Positions 1 through 6,700 of a stretch of 21,277 bases of DNA are shown here, in pieces. The translations under genes and the position numbers were made by a program. Below the pieces are notes generated by a model. That model was not told the origin of the DNA and searched no databases. It worked only from the letters and a program-made list of their open reading frames with translations. The DNA is from GCA-002790365 sp964486645. GTDB taxonomy: Bacteria; Bacteroidota; Ignavibacteria; Ignavibacteriales; Ignavibacteriaceae. Numbering within the stretch: the first letter of the stretch is position 1; each line of letters starts with the position of its first letter. Where the stretch lies: assembly GCA_964486645.1 (NCBI GenBank), contig CAZAOG010000040.1, positions 1 to 21,277 on the forward strand, in the 5' to 3' direction.

Positions 1-81
1 AAACATCAATGTTTTTTGAATGCACTTTTATTTTGGTTATTTTTAGCACTTGAAAAATTATTTGTCGGAGAAACATTTTAA

Positions 82-1851
82 ATGCAGTTTAAACGCAGAA
101 CACACACTTGCGGTGAGTTAAGAGAAAAGAACATCGGTGAAAAAGTTGTATTAAACGGATGGGTTAACACACGCCGCGATTTGGGAGGAGTAATATTCAT
201 CGATTTAAGAGACCGATACGGTATAACCCAGGTTGTATTTGAGCCTCACTATAATGAGGAAACTCATAACGCGGCAAAAGAATTAAGAGGAGAATATGTA
301 ATTTCGGTTGAGGGTGTTGTTGAAAAAAGATCCGAAGAAACCGTTAACCCTTCTCTTTCAACGGGGATGGTTGATGTTAGAGCGGATAAACTTCTGATAT
401 TAAATAAAGCCCAAACACCTCCGTTTTTAATTCAGGATAAAATTGATACAAACGAAGAGACAAGACTAAAGTATAGATTTTTGGATCTCCGCCGTCCGGA
501 ACTGCAAAAGAATTTACTTCTTAGGCATAAAATGTATCAAACCGTGCGGGATTATTTTAACGAAAACGATTTTGCCGAAATAGAAACACCCGTGCTGATG
601 AAAAGCACACCCGAAGGCGCAAGGGATTATCTCGTTCCCAGCCGTCTTCATAAAGGAAAATTTTACGCACTGCCGCAATCGCCCCAGACTTACAAACAGC
701 TTTTAATGGTTTCCGGGTTTGACAAATATTATCAAATAGTAAAATGCTTCAGGGATGAAGACCTTCGTGCCGACCGCCAGCCGGAGTTTACGCAGATTGA
801 CGTTGAAATGTCATTTGTTCAACAGGAGGATGTCTTTAACACGGTCGAAGGATTGATGAAAAAGTTATTTAAAGATGTTTGGAACAAAGAATTAAAAACA
901 CCGCTTCCAAAACTTACCTATGCCGAAGCAATGGAAAAATACGGCTCGGATAAACCCGATTTAAGATTTGATTTAGAAATGGTGACTTTAAATGATGTGT
1001 TTGATAAATCAGAGTTTAGAGTGTTTAAAGACCAAACGGAAAACAAAGGAATAATCACAGGATTAAAAATACCCGGCTGCGGAAACTACACAAGAAATCA
1101 GTTGGATGTTTTAACCGAATTCGTTAAAAAACAAGGTGCGGGCGGTCTAATTTGGATGCGTGTAAAAGAAGAAGGTTTGGAAGCGCCCGTAGCCAAATTC
1201 TTTACGGAAGAAGAAAAACAAAATTTGGTAAACGGTTTAAATGCCCAAACAGGCGATTTAATCTTTATTCTTACCGGAAAAAAAACAAAAATTCTTTCTA
1301 TTATGGGTTCACTCAGACTTGAAATGGCAAGGCGTCTTGATTTGATAAAAGAAGATACTCCGCCGACTTTAATTTGGGTTACGGATTTTCCCCTTTTAGA
1401 ATGGGACGAAGAAACAAACCGTTATTATGCGATGCATCATCCGTTTACTTCGCCAAGAGATGAAGACCTTGAACTGTTGGAAACTTCCCCCGAAGCAGTT
1501 AGGGCAAAAGCATACGACTTAGTTTTAAACGGCAACGAAATAGCCGGAGGAAGCATAAGAATTCACGATTCATCGGTGCAGTCAAAAATGTTTAAAGCGC
1601 TCGGTATAACAAAAGAAGAAGCGGAGCTGAAATTCGGCTTTCTGTTAAATGCACTTAAATACGGCGCACCGCCTCACGGAGGTATTGCTTTCGGATTTGA
1701 CAGGATGGTTATGCTGTTTACGGGAAGTCAATCCATAAGAGAAGTAATAGCATTCCCTAAAACTTCAAGCGCCATTTCTTTAATGGATGATTGTCCATCG
1801 CCCGTAAGCGAAGAACAATTAAATGAACTTCATATAAAAGTTAAAAAATAA
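82..1851 (+). CDS. aspS: Aspartate--tRNA ligase (AspRS)
   Basis: Cytosolic class II aminoacyl-tRNA synthetase that charges tRNA-Asp with aspartate using ATP. The 589 residues match the usual bacterial length (about 590). An N-terminal OB-fold anticodon-binding domain covers about residues 1-110 and carries the typical 'RRDLGGVIFIDLRDR' stretch. The catalytic core follows: motif 2 is seen in 'CFRDEDLRADRQPEFTQID' and motif 3 in 'GIAFGFDRMVML' near the C terminus. A bacterial GAD insertion lies at roughly 290-420. Leu34 occupies the place where many non-discriminating AspRS have His, so I infer a discriminating enzyme specific for tRNA-Asp. The ATG at 82 lies about 15 bases after a GGAG. The gene is alone on its strand and convergent with the pilin-like operon; nothing ties it to the pilus genes. 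Family assignment is very sure; tRNA specificity is inference. Confidence 0.98.
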   Translation: MQFKRRTHTCGELREKNIGEKVVLNGWVNTRRDLGGVIFIDLRDRYGITQVVFEPHYNEETHNAAKELRGEYVISVEGVVEKRSEETVNPSLSTGMVDVRADKLLILNKAQTPPFLIQDKIDTNEETRLKYRFLDLRRPELQKNLLLRHKMYQTVRDYFNENDFAEIETPVLMKSTPEGARDYLVPSRLHKGKFYALPQSPQTYKQLLMVSGFDKYYQIVKCFRDEDLRADRQPEFTQIDVEMSFVQQEDVFNTVEGLMKKLFKDVWNKELKTPLPKLTYAEAMEKYGSDKPDLRFDLEMVTLNDVFDKSEFRVFKDQTENKGIITGLKIPGCGNYTRNQLDVLTEFVKKQGAGGLIWMRVKEEGLEAPVAKFFTEEEKQNLVNGLNAQTGDLIFILTGKKTKILSIMGSLRLEMARRLDLIKEDTPPTLIWVTDFPLLEWDEETNRYYAMHHPFTSPRDEDLELLETSPEAVRAKAYDLVLNGNEIAGGSIRIHDSSVQSKMFKALGITKEEAELKFGFLLNALKYGAPPHGGIAFGFDRMVMLFTGSQSIREVIAFPKTSSAISLMDDCPSPVSEEQLNELHIKVKK

Positions 1852-1875
1852 TTCACCCGGTTTTGTTTGGTGAAT
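1851..1875 (+). other. Small hairpin just after aspS
   Basis: Seven-base inverted repeat ATTCACC (1851-1857) and GGTGAAT (1869-1875) with an 11-base loop, starting on the last base of the aspS stop codon. No T-tract follows, so it is a poor intrinsic terminator. It may only protect the mRNA 3' end. Confidence 0.35.
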
Positions 1876-1977
1876 CCATGTTCCTGTGGGAAATATTTGT
1901 ACGGCAGAGTTTACCGAGGTTAAAACGTAATTGTTTTTTTTGTAAAAATTGTAAATTATAGTAAGACATATTATTCC

Positions 1978-2009
1978 GTAGGAATGCCATTGGCATTAAT
2001 CTGTCCTAC
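1978..2009. repeat. Intergenic REP-like interrupted palindrome
   Basis: GTAGGA+ATGCCA (1978-1989), one T, then TGGCAT (1991-1996), a 7-base bulge TAATCTG, and TCCTAC (2004-2009). The two arms pair as a stem of 6+6 bases with one asymmetric bulge. It lies between the convergent aspS and pilin-like operon ends. No T-run flanks it in either direction, so it does not look like a terminator. Its form recalls dispersed REP/BIME elements, but only one copy is in this window. Confidence 0.4.
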
Positions 2010-2043
2010 AAAAAATCAAACACGCCAAAAATTTAAAAACACT

Positions 2044-3336
2044 TTACTCATACCAAGAAACAACTTCAAAAAACCCTGTACTAGGAAATGACGGAGGAAA
2101 ACTGAACATCAGTCTTTCATCGTATTTATAACTTTTATTAAAACCGCTTGTAATTCCTCTCCAGCTAAAAGTACCAACGGGCAGTCTTGTTTTTTGTGTT
2201 ATTCCGCCCAATAAATTTATTGTGCCGCTGGGTCCTCTGTTACGATAGTTTTCCGCACCGAACCCGCCTTTTTCAGCAAAAATTGCGGCATCAATATTAA
2301 TTCCGTTTGAGTTTGCGCTATTGTCGGTAACGTAAACATTGTTTTGTGCAATAATACCGAGCATGTCTTTGGAGGAAGGATATTTTATAGGATCCTTATC
2401 ATAAACAATGTCGTCGTCTATATAAATGTTTCCTCTGCTGCCGTGTCCGCCTACGCCAATTGTAAATTGACCTTTAACCTTTCCGCTGATTCTTAATATT
2501 GCGTTATTTACAAAGATGGTTCCGTTAGGCGCAAAGGTTTTGGCGGGAACGGTTTTCCATTTATCTTCTTTATCGTCGTCGTCATCATGTTCTTCCTTCT
2601 CCTTTCCCTTTTTCTTCCACTTCTTCTTTTCTTTTTCCTTCTTTTTTGAAGATGAAAATTTATATTTTATGTTGTCGCCCTCAAACTTGATATACACCGT
2701 TTTTTTGCCGGAAATATATGCCCCGCCGCTTTTAGCAGCCGCTTTTAAATTTTTAACACCGTTTTGGGGTAAGGCAAGATCAACTCCTTGTTCAAATCCG
2801 CCTATAAATTTTGGCGTTGCACCCTTTCTTAAATTCAAAGCTTTTTTAGAAGTTACTTTACCCATAAAGACCGGAGAGCCGTCAATGTTCATTACATCTT
2901 GTGAGTGGAGCGGTCCCCATACCGTATCCCCTGTTGTCCACCAAATATTATTTCCTTCGTTTACGGAATAGTAGGCAAATTTTGAAAATTTGCTCGGCTG
3001 CAGCGTAACTTGTACGGTATCGTTTAAACCGCGAAAGGTACCTACGGAAGTTATTCTTATTATTTGTCTGAAAGCGTCTAATACATCAACCGAAACATTT
3101 ATCTTGCCTTTTTGAAAGCTGAGGTTTTTGTATCCTTTTTTCCAAGACTTGTTTAAATATATTTTATTTGCAGCAATGTTTGCCCCGCTGACGGCAATGT
3201 TGTGGGCTGTTACGGAGGCATGATAGTCAGCCATGTTGGAAACTGCTCTTGTAGATGCAGATCCGATGTTTTTTTCCATTATCAAAAATATCAGACTAAA
3301 ACCAAGCACTACTATTAAAATTGCTTTTCCGCCCAT
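2044..3336 (-). CDS. PilX-like large minor pilin / pilus-associated protein
   Basis: A 430-residue protein, probably pilus-associated and anchored by one N-terminal helix (about residues 4-22). It starts MG|GKAILIVVLGFSLIF: a Gly at -1 after a two-residue leader and no Glu at mature position 5. The start is well fixed: AAAAGGA lies upstream of the ATG, and an in-frame stop at 3349-3351 (also the stop of the preceding gene) leaves no alternative ATG, GTG or TTG. The body has a 'GPLHSQDVMNIDGSPVFMGK' stretch and a later 'AAIFAEKGGFGAENY' stretch. From memory these resemble proteins of the DUF4900 type found beside pilus genes, which I cannot check. Residues about 229-262 are an extreme Lys/Glu then Asp-rich insertion. 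It is third in a three-gene operon of pilin-like genes, 12 bases after its neighbour. It could be a GspK- or PilX-like tip subunit; the precise role is unknown. Confidence 0.6.
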   Translation of the reverse strand: MGGKAILIVVLGFSLIFLIMEKNIGSASTRAVSNMADYHASVTAHNIAVSGANIAANKIYLNKSWKKGYKNLSFQKGKINVSVDVLDAFRQIIRITSVGTFRGLNDTVQVTLQPSKFSKFAYYSVNEGNNIWWTTGDTVWGPLHSQDVMNIDGSPVFMGKVTSKKALNLRKGATPKFIGGFEQGVDLALPQNGVKNLKAAAKSGGAYISGKKTVYIKFEGDNIKYKFSSSKKKEKEKKKWKKKGKEKEEHDDDDDKEDKWKTVPAKTFAPNGTIFVNNAILRISGKVKGQFTIGVGGHGSRGNIYIDDDIVYDKDPIKYPSSKDMLGIIAQNNVYVTDNSANSNGINIDAAIFAEKGGFGAENYRNRGPSGTINLLGGITQKTRLPVGTFSWRGITSGFNKSYKYDERLMFSFPPSFPSTGFFEVVSWYE

Positions 3337-3348
3337 AATTAATTCCTT

Positions 3349-3951
3349 TTACCTGTTACTTAAATTTCTTGCCGTTAATTTAATTTGCCTCCAAAACGCA
3401 ACGGTATAAACCGAATCCCACGCTTCGGTGTTTTCCACCTGAACATCAATTTGTATTGATTTAATAAGTGCGGGCAACTTAACGGGGTTTTGGTTTATAG
3501 CATTACCTAAAGCATCAAAATATTTGAAAGCAAATTTTGTAATTCCAACATTTGAACTTTTCGGTACTTCATTGTTTACCACTCGATATAAAAGTCTGTC
3601 TCTTTTGTTAGGAGTATTAGAAAGCTCGGACGCAGAGCCGAGATAATAATATAAGGTATCCACTATTCCGTTATTGTCTACATCCGTTAAAAATTTTATG
3701 CTGCTTGCATCTGCGTATAAAATTGATTTGGTAGGATCAGGTATTTTTTTCCAATCCTTGCAGTAACCTATTTTTCTAAAATCACTTTCCATCACTTCAA
3801 TTACGGATACCATTGCCTGTTGAATGTTTAATTCGGACGTGCTGTTATATATTGTACTTGTAGCCGAATTGTTTAATCTAAACAATATTATCAATAATAA
3901 TCCGCCTACGAATATTGATCCTATTATGTCAATTATTGTATTAAATCCCAT
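3349..3951 (-). CDS. PilW/GspJ-like minor pilin
   Basis: A 200-residue protein with one N-terminal hydrophobic helix (about 4-25) and a soluble C-terminal domain, the form of a minor pseudopilin. It begins MG|FNTIIDIIGSIFVGGLLLII, so a peptidase cut after Gly2 would leave Phe1 but no Glu5. A conserved-looking motif, 'VMESDFRKIGYCKDW', follows a helix; PilW- and GspJ-type minor pilins often have a comparable 'LxxDLRxAGY' stretch after the first helix, which supports the family. A Cys is present in that motif. The gene starts one base after the stop of the PilV-like gene and is 12 bases before the PilX-like gene, so the three are surely co-transcribed. Minor pilins of this type usually prime pilus assembly and sit at the tip. 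Assignment is by form, motif and context, not by clear identity. Confidence 0.6.
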   Translation of the reverse strand: MGFNTIIDIIGSIFVGGLLLIILFRLNNSATSTIYNSTSELNIQQAMVSVIEVMESDFRKIGYCKDWKKIPDPTKSILYADASSIKFLTDVDNNGIVDTLYYYLGSASELSNTPNKRDRLLYRVVNNEVPKSSNVGITKFAFKYFDALGNAINQNPVKLPALIKSIQIDVQVENTEAWDSVYTVAFWRQIKLTARNLSNR

Positions 3952-3952
3952 T

Positions 3953-4444
3953 TTATCTAAACACCCAATAACTGTAAAGAGATGATACCGTTACGGTATC
4001 TCTCATAGATTTACTTGTTATTTTAATCGTTATTTTTTTTGTCCATTTTCTGTCGCTTACTATTTTATCGGGATTTGTATCACTGACGTAATCCACCGAA
4101 CAAGAAACCCTATATTTTGCAGAGGGCATAGTAGAATCCACAAAACTGTAACCGTTGTAATCGTCTATGTCGTCAAAATTCGAACGCGTTTCATTTTCAG
4201 GACCCAAAAGCTTTTTGCTTGTTAATTTACTTTCCTTTGTTAAAGTATTGCCTATGGTTTTTTCGTCAAAAGCTTTTTTTGAAATTTCTTCAAGCATGGT
4301 ATTGCCTATTGAAAGGGCAAGAATATCATATTTAGAATCATACAAAGTAGATGTATTCTGGAGCGAAACGGTATTTACTCTCAACACCATCGCCGAAAGA
4401 AATATCATTGCCCCCATCGTAAGTATCATTTGTCCTGTGTTCAT
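3953..4444 (-). CDS. PilV/GspI-like minor pilin
   Basis: A 163-residue pilin-like protein and the first gene of the minus-strand operon. It begins MNTG|QMILTMGAMIFLSAMVLR: a four-residue leader ending in Gly, then a hydrophobic helix to about residue 22, with no Glu at mature position 5. The start is forced, because an in-frame stop lies at 4457-4459 and no other start codon intervenes. The helix is followed by 'DILALSIGNTMLEEISKKAFDE', which resembles the 'AxxxAxxxLEExxxxxFD' region of PilV/GspI-type subunits. The C-terminal part is a polar, beta-rich domain with one Cys. A candidate sigma-54 promoter lies 57-71 bases upstream of the ATG. The operon is divergent from the major pilin and shares its control region, which fits a minor pilin made together with it. 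Confidence 0.55.
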   Translation of the reverse strand: MNTGQMILTMGAMIFLSAMVLRVNTVSLQNTSTLYDSKYDILALSIGNTMLEEISKKAFDEKTIGNTLTKESKLTSKKLLGPENETRSNFDDIDDYNGYSFVDSTMPSAKYRVSCSVDYVSDTNPDKIVSDRKWTKKITIKITSKSMRDTVTVSSLYSYWVFR

Positions 4445-4500
4445 ATTTCTAAAACTTTATTCGTAATAATATAAGAATTATTTTTGTCTATTAAACAAGA

Positions 4501-4515
4501 GCAAAAATTGTGCTA
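4501..4515 (-). promoter_or_regulatory. Candidate sigma-54 promoter of the minor pilin operon
   Basis: Read on the minus strand the site is TAGCAC-AATTT-TTGC, against the sigma-54 consensus TGGCAC-N5-TTGC. Spacing is exact, the -12 element is perfect, and there is one mismatch (G to A) at the first G of the -24 element. Predicted transcription start is near 4489, giving a leader of about 45 bases before the ATG at 4444. The dyad cluster would lie at about -118 to -225, a normal enhancer position. Confidence 0.55.
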
Positions 4516-4518
4516 AAA

Positions 4519-4554
4519 AAAACACAAACCGATTTTTCTTAAAAAGTGTGTTTT
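4519..4554. repeat. AT-rich inverted repeat upstream of the leftward promoter
   Basis: AAAACACA (4519-4526) and TGTGTTTT (4547-4554) are perfect reverse complements around a 20-base AT-rich loop. It sits between the leftward promoter and the dyad cluster. It could be a protein site or a bend point for enhancer looping, but in such AT-rich DNA chance is a real alternative. Confidence 0.3.
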
Positions 4555-4598
4555 ATGGTTTTTTTTAACATTATTAAATAGTAAGATTTAAGTTTAAA

Positions 4599-4722
4599 TC
4601 GGTAATATTTACAATTTGTATTAAAATATTACATTAATTCGCTATATTTTATCAAAATCATCCTTTTACAAAAACAGGTAAATATTACCGATTCGGTAAT
4701 ATTTACACGTAATTTTTACCGA
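4599..4722. promoter_or_regulatory. Cluster of four GTAA-N3-TTAC operator dyads (enhancer-like)
   Basis: Four copies of an 11-base dyad: GTAATATTTAC at 4602-4612 and 4696-4706, GTAAATATTAC at 4678-4688, GTAATTTTTAC at 4709-4719. Each is flanked on one side by CG(A), giving the 14-mer TCGGTAATATTTAC or its reverse complement. The fourth copy differs only inside the 3-base spacer, as expected if a dimer reads GTAA and TTAC. Centres lie at 4607, 4683, 4701 and 4714. Relative to the predicted rightward start (about 4799) they sit at -192, -116, -98 and -85, which is typical for enhancers of NtrC-family activators. A weaker partial copy is at 4622-4632. Confidence 0.7.
4678..4706. repeat. Perfect 29-base palindrome within the operator cluster
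   Basis: The left arm GTAAATATTACCGA (4678-4691) and the right arm TCGGTAATATTTAC (4693-4706) are exact reverse complements around a single T (4692). It combines two operator dyads in inverted orientation. There is no loop and no T-tract, so it is a protein-binding site rather than a terminator. Confidence 0.8.
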
Positions 4723-4772
4723 CCGGTTCATATCTTTGTTCCTATTTTGTTTTATTAAAAGAAGTTAATTAA

Positions 4773-4787
4773 TGGCATATTTTTTTC
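4773..4787 (+). promoter_or_regulatory. Candidate sigma-54 promoter of the major pilin operon
   Basis: TGGCAT-ATTTT-TTTC against TGGCAC-N5-TTGC. The -24 element is nearly perfect and the spacing exact, but the G of the -12 GC is T. Predicted start is near 4799, a leader of about 66 bases. Weaker than the leftward candidate because the -12 element is imperfect. The AT-rich DNA just downstream could equally hold a sigma-70-type -10. Confidence 0.4.
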
Positions 4788-4864
4788 TTATTAATTTCGG
4801 GTAAAGAAAAAAATAATTTTTTTATTAAATAATTTATTTATTAATAATTTAAAGGAATGATAAC

Positions 4865-5248
4865 ATGGGTCAACAACAATTGTTATTAATCGTACTCGGG
4901 GTAATAATTGTAGGTATTGCTGTAGTGGTTGGAATTAATTTGTTTAATGCCAGCGCTGTTTCCGCAAACAGAGACGGTGTTATATCGGATTTGAATAACT
5001 TGGCAACTATGGCTCAACAATATTACAAAAAACCAACGTCGATGGCAGGCGGTGGAAACACATTTACGGGCTGGGCTATTCCGGGTCAATTGGACACAAC
5101 TGCTAACGGTACTTATGCGGCAACCGTAAGTGCTCAGTCAGTTACAATAGTCGGAACAGGCACGGAAACCGGAGACGACGGGTCAAACAAGGTTAAAGCC
5201 ACAGCTACAGTTACCCCGACGGCAATAACCACCGTTAAAAATAATTAA
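4865..5248 (+). CDS. Major type IV pilin-like protein (MGQQQ type)
   Basis: A 127-residue protein, probably the main pilus subunit, held in the inner membrane before assembly. It starts MG|QQQLLLIVLGVIIVGIAVVV: a long hydrophobic helix (about 3-28), then a helical stretch 'VISDLNNLATMAQQYYKKP' as in type IV pilins, then a small Gly/Thr/Ala-rich beta domain. The Gly2 could mark peptidase cleavage, but Glu5 is absent and the leader is only two residues. The start is certain: an in-frame stop at 4850-4852 and no other start codon follow it, and AAAGGA lies 8 bases before the ATG. The body has no Cys, so no pilin disulfide loop. It is first in the operon, directly followed by a strong terminator, which fits a product needed in large excess over the assembly machine. 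From memory, similar N termini occur in Ignavibacteria-like genomes. Confidence 0.7.
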   Translation: MGQQQLLLIVLGVIIVGIAVVVGINLFNASAVSANRDGVISDLNNLATMAQQYYKKPTSMAGGGNTFTGWAIPGQLDTTANGTYAATVSAQSVTIVGTGTETGDDGSNKVKATATVTPTAITTVKNN

Positions 5249-5274
5249 CTTTATTTTAGTTATTTTTTTTAAAA

Positions 5275-5310
5275 GGCTGATAAAATTATTATATTTTATC
5301 AGCCTCTTTT
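5275..5310 (+). terminator. Intrinsic terminator between pilin and pilC
   Basis: Perfect 12-base stem GGCTGATAAAAT (5275-5286) and ATTTTATCAGCC (5293-5304) with a 6-base loop, followed by a T-rich tract TCTTTTATTTT. No separate promoter is evident before pilC, so partial read-through would set a high pilin to machinery ratio. Confidence 0.85.
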
Positions 5311-5326
5311 ATTTTAAGGAAAAAAC

Positions 5327-6700
5327 ATGGTTGAATTAAAATTTTCGGCTGAAAATAAGGACGGAAAAACTTTAAACGGTACTTTTACCGCCGTCAGTTT
5401 AAGAGCGGGTAAAAAAAAGATACACGATTTAGCAGAGAGAAATAATCTTAAAATAAAAAGGATAGAAAAAAAATCCACCTACCTTTACAAAATACAAAAA
5501 GGAAATGACAAGCCTATAAAAGGGCAGCAAAAAGCCTATTCAAAATTAGAAGTACAAAATGCGTTAACCAGACTGGGATTTAAAGTTCTTTCCGTAAACA
5601 AAAAACTTTTTGATTTTAGTTTTAATCCGCCGCCTTCGGAAATAGTTTCCTTTGTAAAAATCAGCGCCGAACTTTTGGATCAGAAACTTCCCTATAGCGA
5701 AATACTAACTCTGTTAATGGGAGACGTACAAAACAAAACACTTAGGGAAACACTTAAAGAAATAAACAATGAATTAAAACGCGGCGCCGACAGTCAGGAA
5801 ACATTTTTAAAATACCAGCCTGTTTTTGGTAAGTTCACGGCGTATATGTTGGGTCTTGCTTCTAAAAGCGGCAACATGACGGAGATCTACAAAGCCACTG
5901 CCAAGTTTATTGAAAGACAGATGGAGTTTAAAAAGAGTTTAAGAAGCGCTCTTATTACACCCGCCATTACAATGTTTATCCTTTTTTTAACAGTCATTTT
6001 TTATGTTGCGTATATATTCCCTGAAACGGCAAGACTATTTGTAAAGTTTGGTGTTGAGCTACCACCTATGACAGCTTTTACTTTAAAGATAAGTGATTTT
6101 TTGGCCGAATATTCAACGTCTGTAACCGTGTTAATTATAGCTGTTCCAATTATTATATGGCGTCTTTTAAAGACAAAAAAAGGAAAATTTTTATATGATA
6201 AATATATTTTAAAAGTTCCTTATATTGGTAACTTAATACATAAGACATTGATAGAAATTTACAGCAGGGTTTTTTATACTTTATATAGCGGATCTGCCGA
6301 AAGTATTGAACCGATAAGGATTGCAGCCGAGGCAACGGGCAATCAATACTTTGAAACACAAATAAAAACCATTGCAATTCCCTTAATGGTTAAAAAGGGT
6401 GTTGGTTTAACCGAAGCATTTAAAGCAAGCGGTGTTTTTACGGAAACGTCTTTATCAAGATTTCATTCGGGAGAAGAAACCGGAACTATTAAAAACACCT
6501 CTCTTCAATTAGCTAATTATTATGAGGCTGAAACAGTACATAGACTTAAAAGTATGATAGAGTTAATACAGGTTGTTATTGCGATGATTATTATGGTGGT
6601 AATGATTGCTTTAACATTGGTGTCTGCAGAAACGGCAACCGTAAGACCCAGCACTACAACATCGGATAATTCATATACAATAGAAAGAACAATAACATGA
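5327..6700 (+). CDS. pilC: Type IV pilus inner-membrane platform protein PilC (GspF family)
   Basis: Polytopic inner-membrane protein that couples the PilB and PilT motors to pilin polymerisation. The 457 residues contain two GspF-type cytoplasmic domains, about 115-200 and 310-410. Family hallmarks are 'VKISAELLDQKLPYSEILTL' in the first and 'SRVFYTLYSGSAESIEPIRI' with 'FHSGEETGTIKNT' in the second. Hydrophobic segments lie near 207-229, 263-281 and 411-433. The N-terminal 100 residues carry two short repeats of the 'A...A...L...G(N)xLKxxRI' sort (about 22-50 and 71-95) where PilC normally has one. The ATG follows AAGGA by 7 bases. The stop overlaps the pilB start by four bases (ATGA), so translation of the two is probably coupled. 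A low-complexity Thr/Ser tail ends the protein. Confidence 0.93.
   Translation: MVELKFSAENKDGKTLNGTFTAVSLRAGKKKIHDLAERNNLKIKRIEKKSTYLYKIQKGNDKPIKGQQKAYSKLEVQNALTRLGFKVLSVNKKLFDFSFNPPPSEIVSFVKISAELLDQKLPYSEILTLLMGDVQNKTLRETLKEINNELKRGADSQETFLKYQPVFGKFTAYMLGLASKSGNMTEIYKATAKFIERQMEFKKSLRSALITPAITMFILFLTVIFYVAYIFPETARLFVKFGVELPPMTAFTLKISDFLAEYSTSVTVLIIAVPIIIWRLLKTKKGKFLYDKYILKVPYIGNLIHKTLIEIYSRVFYTLYSGSAESIEPIRIAAEATGNQYFETQIKTIAIPLMVKKGVGLTEAFKASGVFTETSLSRFHSGEETGTIKNTSLQLANYYEAETVHRLKSMIELIQVVIAMIIMVVMIALTLVSAETATVRPSTTTSDNSYTIERTIT

Larger units (their letters stand above)
4445..4864. other. Divergent control region between minor and major pilin genes
   Basis: The only gene-free stretch over 300 bases. 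It is very AT-rich. From left to right it holds a leftward -24/-12-like promoter (4501-4515), an 8+8 inverted repeat AAAACACA / TGTGTTTT with a 20-base loop (4519-4554), a cluster of GTAA-N3-TTAC dyads (4602-4719), a rightward -24/-12-like promoter (4773-4787), and an A/T-rich leader ending in an AAAGGA ribosome-binding site before the pilin ATG. I see no small ORF or structured RNA that I can support. Confidence 0.8.

Noticed and set aside
46..63. TAGCAC-like sequence before aspS as a sigma-54 promoter
   Set aside because: No TTGC at the required spacing, and a housekeeping gene is an unlikely target.
1851..1875. Hairpin after aspS as an intrinsic terminator
   Set aside because: Stem is only 7 bases with an 11-base loop and no T-tract follows; kept only as a hairpin.
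2516..2971. Open frame of 151 codons on the plus strand
   Set aside because: It is the antisense of the Lys/Asp-rich part of the PilX-like gene; its Ser/Phe runs are just the reverse of the purine tract and it has no credible start or family.
4167..4466. Open frame of 99 codons on the plus strand across the start of the PilV-like gene
   Set aside because: Antisense to a gene with a forced start and a good pilin-like N terminus; no recognisable protein features.
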